Assembly: GCA_041393395.1 (NCBI GenBank)
Contig: JAWKKG010000008.1
Location: 124,001-188,000, forward strand
Reading direction: 5' to 3'
Length of the DNA: 64,000 bases
Origin: JAGQIB01 sp041393395
GTDB lineage: Bacteria > ARS69
In this document: positions 51,155 through 64,000 of the stretch, piece by piece
Layout of the letters: the number at the start of each line of letters is the position of its first letter
How positions within the stretch are numbered: position 1 is the stretch's first letter
Notes under the pieces: generated by a model
What the model was told of the DNA's origin: nothing
What the model saw: only the letters and a program-made list of their open reading frames with translations
The model's database searches: none
Position numbers and translations under genes: made by a program

Positions 51155-53221
51155 CTACTTCGCGACCTCCTCCTCGGCTTTCGCCTCCGCGATCACTTTT
51201 TCCTGGAGCTCACGCGGGAGCTCCTCGTAGTGCGAGAACTTGCGTTCGAAGCGGCCGCGCCCCTGCGTCATCGAGCGCAGATCCATCGCGTACCGCTGCA
51301 TCTCGGCCGCGGGAATCTGCGCGTGGATCACCTGGTCGCCGGCGTCGGCCTCCATGCCCTGCACCCTTCCGCGCCGCTGCGAAACGTCGCCCATGACGTC
51401 GCCCATGTAATCCTGCGGAATCACCACGGTGACGTCCAGGTACGGCTCGAGGATCGTGGGCTTCGCCTCGCGGGCCGCCTGGCGGTAGGCCATCGACCCG
51501 GCGATCTTGAACGCCGCTTCCGACGAATCCACGGCGTGGAACGAGCCGTCGAACAAGGTGCACTTGAAGTCCACCATCGAGTAGCCCGCGATCGCGCCGC
51601 GCGGCATCGCCTCGCGGATGCCCTTCTCCACCGCCGGGATGAAACGGCCGGGAATCACGCCGCCCACGATCGCGTCCACGAACTCGAAGCCCTGGCCCTC
51701 CGGCAACGGCTCGATGCGCAGGTGAACGTCGGCGAACTGGCCGCGACCGCCGGTCTGCTTCTTGTGCCGCGCGTGGACCTCGGCCTTGCCGCGGATCGTC
51801 TCGCGAAACGCGATGCGTGGACTCGCGAGCTCCACGTCCACGTGGAATCGCTCGTGCAGGCGCTGGACGGCGAGCTCGAGGTGCGTCTCCCCGAGGCCCG
51901 ACAGGATGGACTCGTGGGTCTCCTCCTCGTAGTGGAACGAGAGGGTCGGGTCCTCCGCGACGAGCCGCGCGAGCCCCGTTCCCATCTTGTCCTCCTCGCC
52001 CTGCTTCTTCGTGTGCACCATGAAGTCGATCGCCGGCGACGGGAAAGGGATCGGACGGATCTTGAACGTCGAGCCCTTGGTGCCGAACGTGTCGTTCGTG
52101 TGCGCGGACCGGAGCTTCACGGCGACCGCCAGGTCGCCCGCCGACAGCTCGGGAACTTCGGTGCGGGCCTTGCCGATCGCCGAGAAGAGCTGGCCGACCT
52201 TCTCGGGCTCGTCTCGGTGGACGTTGTAGACCTCGCCGCCCGCCTTCACCGTGCCGGAGAAGTTCCGGAGATAGAAGATGTCGCCCACGTGCGTCTCCGC
52301 CGCGATCTTGAACACCTGGATCGCGAGCGGACCGTTCGGATCCGCTTTCAGCGGGCCACCGCCCTCGCCCGTGATGCCGGGACGGTCGGCGGGACTCGGC
52401 AGCAGATCCACGATCCCGTCGAGAACCTGGCTGATTCCGTGAAGCTCGAGCGCGGAGCAGAAGAACACCGGGAACAGGTCACCCTGCAGGATGCCGTCGT
52501 GCAGCCCGCGGATGAGCTCTTCCTGGCTGAGCTCCCCCTCCTCGAAGAACTTGTTCAGGAGTTCCTCGCTGCTCTCGGCCGCGTTCTCCATGAGCGCGGC
52601 GTGCGCTTCGGCTTCGGCCTCCGCGTGCTCCGGAGGCACCGGCCCCTTGTCCGACTCGCCGTCCTTGAACGTCAGCGCCTGGTCGCGAAGGATGTCCACG
52701 ACGCCCTTGAAGCTCGGACCGTTGCCCATGGGGATCTGCATCGCCGTGGCCTTCTTGCCGAACTTCTCGCGGATCGACTTGAGCGCGGCCATGCCGTCGG
52801 CGTGCTCCTTGTCCATCCCGTTCACCACGATCGCGGCGGGGCGCTTCATCGCGCGCGCACGACGCCAGGCGAGCTCCGCTCCCACGCCGACGCCCGAGTC
52901 GGCCGAGACCACGACGAGAAGGCAATCCGCGGCATACATGCCGGCGACCTTCTCGCCCTCGAAGTCCGCGAAACCGGGCGTATCGATCAGGTTGACCTTC
53001 TTGCCGCGGTACTCGAACTGAGCGAGCGAAAGCCCCACCGTGGCTCCCCGCTTGTGCTCCTCCGGCAAGTAGTCGAGTACCGAAGATTGATCGCTGACGT
53101 GACCCATCCGAGACGTCGCCTTGGCGCGGAACAGCAGGGACTCGGCCAGAGTGGTCTTGCCGGCCCCGCCGTGACCGACCAAGGCGACGTTCCGAATATC
53201 GGAGGGAGCGTAAGTCTTCAA
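51155..53221 (-). CDS. Elongation factor G-like GTPase (EF-G paralogue)
   Basis: 688 residues from TTG 53221, which has AAGGAGGT 6 nt upstream. Five EF-G domains are recognisable. The P-loop is GHGGAGKTT rather than AHIDAGKTT, switch I has KRGATVGLS, G3 is DTPG, and the G4 motif usually written NKxD reads NGMD. These changes place it with the EF-G-like (EF-G2/FusA2) group rather than the canonical translocase; the canonical gene is expected in a str operon elsewhere. Possible roles are ribosome recycling or a GTPase of unknown target. It heads the yebC-ruvCAB run and has a promoter at 53283-53312. Confidence 0.85.
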   Translation of the reverse strand: MKTYAPSDIRNVALVGHGGAGKTTLAESLLFRAKATSRMGHVSDQSSVLDYLPEEHKRGATVGLSLAQFEYRGKKVNLIDTPGFADFEGEKVAGMYAADCLLVVVSADSGVGVGAELAWRRARAMKRPAAIVVNGMDKEHADGMAALKSIREKFGKKATAMQIPMGNGPSFKGVVDILRDQALTFKDGESDKGPVPPEHAEAEAEAHAALMENAAESSEELLNKFFEEGELSQEELIRGLHDGILQGDLFPVFFCSALELHGISQVLDGIVDLLPSPADRPGITGEGGGPLKADPNGPLAIQVFKIAAETHVGDIFYLRNFSGTVKAGGEVYNVHRDEPEKVGQLFSAIGKARTEVPELSAGDLAVAVKLRSAHTNDTFGTKGSTFKIRPIPFPSPAIDFMVHTKKQGEEDKMGTGLARLVAEDPTLSFHYEEETHESILSGLGETHLELAVQRLHERFHVDVELASPRIAFRETIRGKAEVHARHKKQTGGRGQFADVHLRIEPLPEGQGFEFVDAIVGGVIPGRFIPAVEKGIREAMPRGAIAGYSMVDFKCTLFDGSFHAVDSSEAAFKIAGSMAYRQAAREAKPTILEPYLDVTVVIPQDYMGDVMGDVSQRRGRVQGMEADAGDQVIHAQIPAAEMQRYAMDLRSMTQGRGRFERKFSHYEELPRELQEKVIAEAKAEEEVAK

Positions 53222-53282
53222 CGGATACCTCCTTGGAGGTGCTCGGACGCCCGATTGGGGATCGGTTTGTTGCAGGGAAGCG

Positions 53283-53312
53283 AGGATACGTCGCACGCGC
53301 GGCGCGCGTCAA
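53283..53312 (-). promoter_or_regulatory. Promoter for EF-G paralogue and downstream run
   Basis: On the minus strand TTGACG (53307-53312), 18-bp spacer, TATCCT (53283-53288); about 55 nt of leader to the TTG start. The rest of 53222-53553 has no gene; it holds three tandem copies of a 9-bp CTCGGCGAC-like unit near 53428-53456 and nothing else I could recognise. Confidence 0.6.
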
Positions 53313-53544
53313 CGCGACCACCGCCGGCAACGTCGCGTCACGAGCCGCACTGCGGAAGTCCCGTACGTCGCTTCCCGCACCCGCAGCCCGGAAGCGCCCG
53401 TCGATCCGCGGGCCGCTCTCGTCGGCTCGGCGACTCGGCGACTCGGCGAGCGGGCTCATCGGTCGTGCGGCAGCGACCCGCGGTCACCCGGAGGCACAAG
53501 CTGCGACGCGCCCGGAACCCGAGCGAGACAGCGAAGGAGGAGAC

Positions 53545-53586
53545 AGCAAAAGAGAGAGGGGGGACACGCGAAGCGTGTCCCCCCTC
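53545..53586 (-). terminator. Intrinsic terminator of the rrn operon
   Basis: A perfect 14-bp stem (53556-53569 with 53573-53586) capped by a 3-nt loop lies 10 bp past the 5S gene. On the minus strand it is followed by TCTCTTTTG. It is the strongest terminator in the window. Confidence 0.85.
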
Positions 53587-53595
53587 GAAAAGAAT

Positions 53596-53710
<115 letters not shown>

Positions 53711-53862
53711 GAAATCTGGGCGCCGGGGCCCGAAGACCCCGCCGCACCGGTCCTGCTCACCGGTCCTGATCCTGGACGCCGAGGGCGCAGCGATCGAACC
53801 GGAGAAAACTGACAACCAAGACGACACATATCGGGCGAACGCTCGAGAGCTCGATCGAGAAT

Positions 53863-56873
<3,011 letters not shown>

Positions 56874-56960
56874 GTGCTCGATCGACTGCCATTCGGGATG
56901 CGAACATCCCTCGTGACAGTTTCTCTCGGCGTTCAAAAAAACCCGATATATGTCAGCCTT

Positions 56961-56974
56961 GATTGTCAAAGAAC
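56961..56974 (-). promoter_or_regulatory. boxA-like antitermination site before 23S
   Basis: The minus strand reads GTTCTTTGACAATC 88 nt before the 23S 5' end, similar to the leader site at 59405-59420. Both fit the rrn boxA pattern TCTTTGAnAA recognised by NusB/NusE. Confidence 0.55.
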
Positions 56975-57103
56975 GAACCGCCGAAGCGGTCGGCATTTGA
57001 GACCGCCCCGCCCCACCCCGAAGGACGGACACGAAACGGATGCCAGCGAGTTCACTTGTGTGATCACGAGGAGAGGACACTTTGCGCCGGCCGGCTCGAA
57101 GAA

Positions 57104-57179
57104 TGGTGGAGCTGACCGGGATCGAACCGGTGACCCTCGGCTTGCAAAGCCGATGCTCTCCCAGCTGAGCTACAGCCCC
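57104..57179 (-). tRNA. tRNA-Ala (anticodon TGC), in 16S-23S spacer
   Basis: 76 nt with CCA. Acceptor GGGGCTG/CAGCTCC with G3:U70. The anticodon loop is TTTGCAA, anticodon TGC. Spacer position after tRNA-Ile is the usual one. Confidence 0.96.
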
Positions 57180-57377
57180 GAGAACAGAGTACGTACCGGA
57201 CTCGACGTCGTGTGCCCTCAACGCTTTCCGAAACCCCGAGAGACGCCGACCGGCGCCGCGGAGAGTTCCCGAAAGCCGCTCCCGCCACCCGACGAATCCA
57301 CACGCCTGCCTCTCACGAAGCAGAGGCGACGCGAATTCGATCGATCGTGGCCCACGAAGCTCGCGCGCCACAGATAA

Positions 57378-57454
<77 letters not shown>

Positions 57455-57640
57455 ACTGTCCCGCGCGCCAGCACCCCGCGAGCGAAGCTCGGGAGCGACG
57501 AGGGCGCGACCGGGGGCGAACCCCGCGGAACGACAGGCCGGGAGCGATCACACGAAGACTCGAGAGAACTGACACCGCCTGGCATGAGCCAGGCGTCGAC
57601 CTAGGAAGCGAGCTCCTTCGTAGAAGGAACCGTTCCTGCT

Positions 57641-59201
<1,561 letters not shown>

Positions 59202-59404
59202 GGTTGTTTTCTGGTCACCCAGCTCGAACCGCGAACGGTTCTCGGGGCGACGAAAACGGTACTGAATCCACACGGATTCAAGGAAAAATTGGGTCGCCTC
59301 GAACATCCCTCCCGCACCTCCTCCCCGAAGGGAAAAGGCACGATCAACGGAACGCGCGAGTGCGTACCCGCCTGATCTCGTGCATCAGGACGGTGTCAGT
59401 CTCT

Positions 59405-59420
59405 CGATTTTCAAAGATCG
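59405..59420 (-). promoter_or_regulatory. boxA-like antitermination site in rrn leader
   Basis: The minus strand reads CGATCTTTGAAAATCG, matching the rrn boxA core TCTTTGAnAA, about 205 nt before the 16S 5' end and 30-40 nt after the predicted start of transcription. The rest of 59202-59630 is a leader and promoter region without a gene. Confidence 0.6.
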
Positions 59421-59451
59421 TGCGCCGAGTTTCTCGTTCAGCGCGGACGGG

Positions 59452-59480
59452 AAGATAGCACCCGCCCCTACCCCCGTCAA
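59452..59480 (-). promoter_or_regulatory. rrn operon promoter
   Basis: On the minus strand TTGACG (59475-59480), 17-bp spacer, TATCTT (59452-59457). Upstream (59490-59520) the normally GC-rich sequence becomes A/T-rich with short A and T tracts, as in an UP element. Only one clear promoter was found between tyrS and 16S. Confidence 0.75.
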
Positions 59481-59630
59481 CCCTGGGGCCCAAGAAAATT
59501 CACGAATCGGCAAGAAATCGACAACCCGTTGACCCACAACGGATTGCGCGGCGGCCCGAGCCGGCGCTCGAGCTCCCGGCAGCGGGTACCCCGCGAGAAA
59601 AGTCGCGCTCGGTCTCCGCCAAGGCCCGCC

Positions 59631-60851
59631 TCAACCCCCGATTCTCACGTCCAGGAACTTCCGCTTGCCCACTTTCAGACGGTACACCCGCCCCGTCTGC
59701 GCCGGCAGCTCGCTCGCCGGATCGTCCACGCGCTCCCCGTCCACGGAGACCGCTCCCGCCTGCACGAGCCGCCGAGCCTCGCTCGTGGAGGGCGCGAGCC
59801 CGGTCTCCTTCAGGAGTCGCGGCAGCCACAAGCCGGCGTCCCACGGCGCGATCACCCGCTCGGGAATCTCCTCGGGCTCCTCCTTGCGACGAACCACCCG
59901 GTCGAAGTGCGCGCGCGCCTCGGCCGCTGCCGCTTCGCCGTGGTACACCTCGACCACTCGTCCCGCCAGCGACGCCTTCGCCCCCATCGGGTCCTGCGTG
60001 AAGCGCTGCAGAACGGCTTCCTGCTCGGGAGCGTCCCACGCCGCGACCAGGCGCACGTAGGTCGGAACCACGTCGTCCGGAATGGACATCAGTTTCCCGT
60101 ACATCTGCTCGGGGGCCTCGTCCACGCCGACGTAGTTCCCGAGCGACTTCGACATCCGCCGCACTCCGTCGACGCCCGGAAGCACCGGGTAGGTCAACGC
60201 GATCTGCGGCTCGATCCCGTAGTCGCGCTGGATCGATCGCGCCGCGAGCAGATTGAACGTCTGCTCGGTCGCGCCGATCTCGATGTCCGCGCGAATCTCC
60301 ACCGAGTCGTAGCCCTGCATCAGCGGGTACAGGAACTCGTGCAAGCTGATCGGCACGTTCTCGCGAAAGCGCTTCTCGAAGTCGTCCCGCTCGAGCATCC
60401 GCGCCACCGTGAAGCGTGACGCGAGCTCCAGGATGTCCGTGAGCCCCATCTTCGCGAACCACTCGCCATTGAAACGCACCTCCGTTCCCTCGCGGCGCAG
60501 GACCTTGAAGAACTGCTCCTGATAGGTCCCGGCATTCTCGAGGATCGCCTCGCGCGTGAGGCGGGGGCGCGTCTCGTTGCGTCCGCTCGGGTCGCCCACG
60601 AGCGCCGTGTAGTCGCCGACGATCAGCACGATCGTGTGTCCGAGGCGCTGGAAGCGCTCCAGGATCCGGAGTCCCACCGTGTGGCCGAGATGGATGTCCG
60701 GCGCGGTCGGGTCGAAGCCCTGCTTCACACGGAGCGGCCGACCCGTCTTCCGGGATTCCTCGAGCTTCCGGACCAGCTCCTCCTCGGTCAGGATCTCCTC
60801 CAGACCGGGGCGAATGACGGCGAGCTGCTCCTCGACGGACGGAAACGACAT
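59631..60851 (-). CDS. tyrS: Tyrosyl-tRNA synthetase
   Basis: 406 residues, class I. HIGH motif as DIHLGHT, KMSKS motif as RMSKSLGN, and a C-terminal S4 domain (about 340-406) ending GKRKFLDVRIGG. The sequence type (FDPTAPDIHLGH, long KMSKS spacing) is that of the TyrZ/TyrS2 group. It charges tRNA-Tyr, which is not encoded in the window. It ends 150 bp upstream of the rrn promoter on the same strand. Confidence 0.95.
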   Translation of the reverse strand: MSFPSVEEQLAVIRPGLEEILTEEELVRKLEESRKTGRPLRVKQGFDPTAPDIHLGHTVGLRILERFQRLGHTIVLIVGDYTALVGDPSGRNETRPRLTREAILENAGTYQEQFFKVLRREGTEVRFNGEWFAKMGLTDILELASRFTVARMLERDDFEKRFRENVPISLHEFLYPLMQGYDSVEIRADIEIGATEQTFNLLAARSIQRDYGIEPQIALTYPVLPGVDGVRRMSKSLGNYVGVDEAPEQMYGKLMSIPDDVVPTYVRLVAAWDAPEQEAVLQRFTQDPMGAKASLAGRVVEVYHGEAAAAEARAHFDRVVRRKEEPEEIPERVIAPWDAGLWLPRLLKETGLAPSTSEARRLVQAGAVSVDGERVDDPASELPAQTGRVYRLKVGKRKFLDVRIGG

Positions 60852-61096
60852 GGCCCCCTCGACGTTGGGATTCGGTGGCGCCCGCGCCCCCCTCCGCGCG
60901 CGGATCAGCCCCGGATTCTATCCGTTCCGGGCCGTTCCGCGCGACCGGAACGAACCCGCGCCCCCGCCGGGCACGCACCTCCCCGGCGACCTTCTCCCCC
61001 TGCGATCGTCCCGCGTGCGATAGAATGACCAGATCTCTCCTCACGATCGAATCGAGCGAAGGGTTCCTTCGCCCGCCCATCTTCCGGAGGCCCGCC

Positions 61097-63373
61097 ATGA
61101 GCTCGCGTCTCGCACTCGCCGTCACCGCCCTCCTCCTCCCGACGATCGCGGGTCCGCCCCCGGCGACGGCCGCATCGGACGTGGAGGGACCGAACATCCT
61201 CGTCCGCGTGGAGCCCTCCACGAAGGACCGCTTCGTGGCCCTGCGCGACTCCGGCTGGGACGTGATCCACATCCACGGCAACACGTTCGACATCCTCGTC
61301 GACGACGCGCAGCTCGCGGAGCTCCTCGCGTCCGGTGACCGCGTGACGATCGAGGACGACGACGTGTACGCGAATCTCCGCGAGATCAAGGCGCGACGTG
61401 GCACCCTGATCGGCAACTACACGACCTACGCGGAAATGGCGGCGAGGATGCAGGATCGCGCCTCGACGTATCCGTCGATCTGCTCCGTGCAGAGCATCGG
61501 GACCTCGCACGAGGGTCGCGACATCTGGGCCATGAAGATCTCCGACAACGTCGGCACGGACGAAGGCGAGCCCGGAGTGCTCTACATGGGCACATACCAT
61601 GCGCGCGAGCTCATCGCGGTGGAGATCCCGCTCGCCCTCGCGGACAGCCTGCTCATGAACTACGGTTCGGATGCGCGCTACACCGACTGGGTGAACGAGC
61701 GCGAGATCTGGTTCATCCCCATCGTGAACGTAGACGGTCACGTCTACGTGGAGAACAACGACACGAACTGGCGCAAGAATCGCCGCAACAACGGCGGCGG
61801 TTCCTTCGGCGTGGACATCAACCGCAACCACGACTGGCAGTGGGGGCACGACAACAACGGCTCGAGCGGCACCCCGAGCAGCCTCACGTACCGCGGCCCC
61901 TCCCCCGCCTCGGAGCCGGAAGTCCAGGCGATCCAGAACTTCGTGAACGCGCACTCGAACCTGCGCTTCAGCATCTCCTACCACTCGTACGGCGATCTCT
62001 GGCTGTGGGGACCGGGCTACAAGCCGGGGCTCTCCCCCGACCAGGATCTGTTCGGCGAGTACGGCGCCCAGGCGACGGCCACGAACGGCTACCTCCCGGG
62101 CAACCCGGCGGTCGGCGCGATCTACATCACGAACGGCGACGTCAACGACTGGCTGTACAACTCGCCGTCGCACCCGAGGATCTACGGCATGACGCCCGAG
62201 GTCGGCTCCGCGTTCTATCCGCCGGAAAGCCAGATTCCCTCTCTCGTGGCCGAGAACATCGAGCCGGCCTGGATCGCGCTGGACAACGCGGATCGTCCCG
62301 AGCGCCTCGCGCCTCCCGGCCAGCCGACACTCTCGGCGATCCCGGACAGCCCGAACGGCGACGCACTCGTGCAGTGGAGCGCACCGACCACGGCCGACAC
62401 GATGCCGGTGGAGTACGAGCTCGTGATGAAGGAGGGTCCGACCGTCGCGACCGACGGTTTCGAGTCCGCCGGCAGCGCGATCTTCACGAACGGCTGGACG
62501 CGTTCGACGGCCCGCAAGTTCGCCGGATCCTGGAGTCTGTACTCCGGCGCCGGCGACAACCTGAATCGCATCGCCTACGCGCAGCACGACTACGTGGTGC
62601 AGCCCGGCGACGCGTTCTCGTTCCGCGCCTGGTACAGCATCGAGACGGACTGGGACTACGCGTACGCGGTGTGCTCGACCGACGCCGGTCGCACCTGGGA
62701 GAATCTCGCCGGGACGAACACCACGATGAGCGACCCGAACGGCAACAACGCGGACAACGGCATCACCGGCTCCGCGAACTGGGTCCAGATGACGTTCGAC
62801 CTCGCGGCCTACGTGGGGCTGCCGGTGCGACTCGGCGTGCGCTACTTCACGGACGGCGGCGTGCAGAACGAAGGCATCTACATCGACGACGTGTTTCCGC
62901 GCCAGGACTGGACCACCGAGACGGTGCTGTCGTCCTCGATCGTCGGCACTTCGTATCCGGTCACGGGTCTCGCGGACGGCGACTACTGGTTCACGGTCCG
63001 CGGGCATGACGCCGAGGGAGACTGGGGCTACTATTCCGCCGAACAGAAGCTGGTCGTCTCGGCGTCGACCGCGGTCGCGGAGCTGGGAGACGGCACGAGC
63101 CTGCGGCTCGCGCGCGCCACGCCGAATCCGTTCGCGGCGAGCACCGAGATCCGCTTCTCGCTGCCCACGGCCTCGGATCACTCGCTCGTCGTCTACGACG
63201 TCAGTGGCCGGCGGGTGAGGACGCTCTCGCGCGGCCTGGCGGCCGCCGGCGCCCATTCCGTGGAGTGGGACGGCCGCAACGACGCCGGGCGCTCGGTGCC
63301 CTCGGGCGTCTACTTCTTCCGGCTGGTTTCCCCGGCCGGGGAGCGTCAGCAGCGGACCGTCTTGACGCGCTGA
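61097..63373 (+). CDS. Secreted M14 zinc carboxypeptidase with C-terminal FlgD-like domain
   Basis: 758 residues from ATG 61097 (GGAGG at 7 nt), with a signal peptide ending near PATAASD. A propeptide-like segment is followed by the peptidase M14 domain (about 110-420): zinc motif HARE at 168-171, WRKNRRNN and DINRNHDW for substrate binding, third zinc His at about 296 (SYHSYGD) and catalytic Glu about 368 (MTPEVGS). Then a fibronectin-III-like module, a jelly-roll module around DGFESAGSAIFTNGW, and a C-terminal FlgD-like Ig domain (about 670-758, starting ARATPNPF, ending YFFRLVSPAG). It resembles carboxypeptidase T. The last domain is a typical sorting/anchor region in FCB bacteria. Confidence 0.88.
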   Translation: MSSRLALAVTALLLPTIAGPPPATAASDVEGPNILVRVEPSTKDRFVALRDSGWDVIHIHGNTFDILVDDAQLAELLASGDRVTIEDDDVYANLREIKARRGTLIGNYTTYAEMAARMQDRASTYPSICSVQSIGTSHEGRDIWAMKISDNVGTDEGEPGVLYMGTYHARELIAVEIPLALADSLLMNYGSDARYTDWVNEREIWFIPIVNVDGHVYVENNDTNWRKNRRNNGGGSFGVDINRNHDWQWGHDNNGSSGTPSSLTYRGPSPASEPEVQAIQNFVNAHSNLRFSISYHSYGDLWLWGPGYKPGLSPDQDLFGEYGAQATATNGYLPGNPAVGAIYITNGDVNDWLYNSPSHPRIYGMTPEVGSAFYPPESQIPSLVAENIEPAWIALDNADRPERLAPPGQPTLSAIPDSPNGDALVQWSAPTTADTMPVEYELVMKEGPTVATDGFESAGSAIFTNGWTRSTARKFAGSWSLYSGAGDNLNRIAYAQHDYVVQPGDAFSFRAWYSIETDWDYAYAVCSTDAGRTWENLAGTNTTMSDPNGNNADNGITGSANWVQMTFDLAAYVGLPVRLGVRYFTDGGVQNEGIYIDDVFPRQDWTTETVLSSSIVGTSYPVTGLADGDYWFTVRGHDAEGDWGYYSAEQKLVVSASTAVAELGDGTSLRLARATPNPFAASTEIRFSLPTASDHSLVVYDVSGRRVRTLSRGLAAAGAHSVEWDGRNDAGRSVPSGVYFFRLVSPAGERQQRTVLTR

Positions 63374-63402
63374 CGATTCCGCGCGTCCATGCGGAGCGAA
63401 CG

Positions 63403-63432
63403 GGGTCCCCGGGCCGGTGAGGCCGGGGACCC
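63403..63432 (+). terminator. Hairpin after carboxypeptidase gene
   Basis: GGGTCCCC GGGCC (63403-63415) pairs with GGCC GGGGACCC (63421-63432) with one bulged base and a 5-nt loop, 30 bp past the stop. It is followed by TTCCCC, a weak U-tract. Confidence 0.55.
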
Positions 63433-63501
63433 TTCCCCGCGCGGCGGGGTTGTCACGGCGGGTTCGTCGGGGGGCCGTCCCGAAGACGGCGGAGGTTGGG
63501 A

Positions 63502-64000
63502 ATGAGCGAAGCCGACCGTGAACGCCCGGGCCCGCGTCCCTCCGGCCGGGTCCGTCAGTTCTTTCGCTTGTGGGCGTTCTTCACGCTGATCGTCGTATTC
63601 CTGGGCGGCGGCGGCTTCGTGGCGGCGCTGCTCCGGTTCCAGAGCGAGCTGCCGTCCACCGCGCACCTCGAGAAGATCGAGCCCCCATCCAACACGCGAA
63701 TCGTGGACCGCAACGGCGTCGTCCTCGGCGACCTGTTCGCCGAGGACCGACTCGTGGTGCCGTTGTCCGAAGTACCGGAGACACTCGTGAAGGCGGTGCT
63801 CGCGACCGAGGACCGTCACTTCTACGATCACTGGGGCGTGCAGCTCCCCGCGCTCGCGCGCGCCGTGCTCGCGAACCTCCGTGCCGGACGGCGCTCCCAG
63901 GGCGGCAGCACGATCACGCAGCAGCTCGCGCGCAATCTGTTCCTCACGCACGAACGCACGGTGACCCGCAAGATCAAGGAAGCGCTGCTCACGATCCGCC
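63502..64000 (+). CDS. Class A penicillin-binding protein, N-terminal fragment
   Basis: 166 codons to the right edge; the gene continues outside. ATG 63502 has GGAGG upstream. A short basic cytoplasmic tail, one membrane helix (FFTLIVVFLGGGGFVAALL), then the glycosyltransferase-51 domain with TEDRHFYDHWGV (catalytic Glu) and GGSTITQQLARNLFL. It polymerises lipid II into glycan strands in the periplasm; a transpeptidase domain is expected after the window (PBP1A/MrcA type). A monofunctional transglycosylase cannot be excluded from the visible part. Confidence 0.9.
   Translation, partial: MSEADRERPGPRPSGRVRQFFRLWAFFTLIVVFLGGGGFVAALLRFQSELPSTAHLEKIEPPSNTRIVDRNGVVLGDLFAEDRLVVPLSEVPETLVKAVLATEDRHFYDHWGVQLPALARAVLANLRAGRRSQGGSTITQQLARNLFLTHERTVTRKIKEALLTIR

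Noticed and set aside
53428..53456. Short CTCGGCGAC repeats as a CRISPR or iteron array
   Set aside because: Only three adjacent 9-bp units with no spacers; no cas or replication genes nearby.
60852..61096. Divergent promoters between tyrS and the carboxypeptidase (TAGAAT seen on both strands)
   Set aside because: Neither TAGAAT has a -35 at acceptable spacing, so I could not support a call.
60905..63256. Minus-strand frame of about 783 codons opposite the carboxypeptidase
   Set aside because: Arg/Val/His-rich shadow without motifs; the plus-strand gene has signal peptide, M14 motifs and FlgD-like domain.

Overview
The window is a dense, high-GC bacterial chromosome segment made almost entirely of core genes. 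Nothing in it looks like a phage, insertion sequence, CRISPR array or plasmid. Lipobox lipoproteins, a penicillin-binding protein, an SPFH (HflKC) pair, and a secreted carboxypeptidase ending in a FlgD-like/T9SS-type immunoglobulin domain suggest a diderm, perhaps from an uncultured FCB-related lineage (Eisenbacteria or Krumholzibacteriota would fit). That placement is inference; the complete 16S gene here would settle it.

Layout. 1-12.2 kb (minus strand): dnaX-ybaB-recR-pgsA-pgpA-cinA-thpR-recA-recX-alaS-PHP phosphatase-rmlA-rmlD, a long run in which most neighbours share a 4-bp start/stop overlap. 12.3-19.8 kb: SRP RNA and a tRNA island (Ala-CGC, Ser-GGA, Ser-CGA, Arg-ACG, Ser-GCT, Ser-TGA) with two tRNA-modifying enzymes, TadA and MnmA. 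A three-gene cell-surface cluster (beta-helix protein, AlkP-superfamily lipoprotein, TPR glycosyltransferase) sits inside the island. 19.8-29.9 kb: hflK-hflC, two TPR lipoproteins, then a second beta-helix gene divergent from a second TPR glycosyltransferase, followed by pabB-pabC. 29.9-36 kb: comM with a potassium uptake system (KtrB, KtrA, HAMP-only membrane protein), a TPR lipoprotein and a 45-residue membrane microprotein. 36-40.5 kb: the ffh-rpsP-rimM-trmD-rplS-rnhB-yraN operon. 40.7-53.2 kb: rpe, an unknown gene, and a run from an EF-G paralogue through yebC-ruvCAB-queA-tgt-yajC-def-fmt-rsmB to a PASTA protein. 53.5-59.5 kb: a complete rrn operon (16S, tRNA-Ile, tRNA-Ala, 23S, 5S) with promoter, boxA-like sites and terminator. 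59.6-64 kb: tyrS, carboxypeptidase T-like protein, start of a class A PBP.

How the genes work together. Most belong to translation (aminoacylation, initiation and N-terminal processing, tRNA modification, SRP targeting, ribosome assembly) or to recombinational repair (RecA, RecX, RecR, RuvABC). The least explained parts are the duplicated beta-helix/TPR-glycosyltransferase modules, the EF-G paralogue with a non-canonical G4 motif, the potassium-transporter operon with an extended channel subunit, and several apparent cis-regulatory sites: a hairpin covering the comM ribosome binding site, a likely leaderless tadA mRNA, and a stop codon created inside a tandem repeat. No clear new defence or biosynthetic system is visible.
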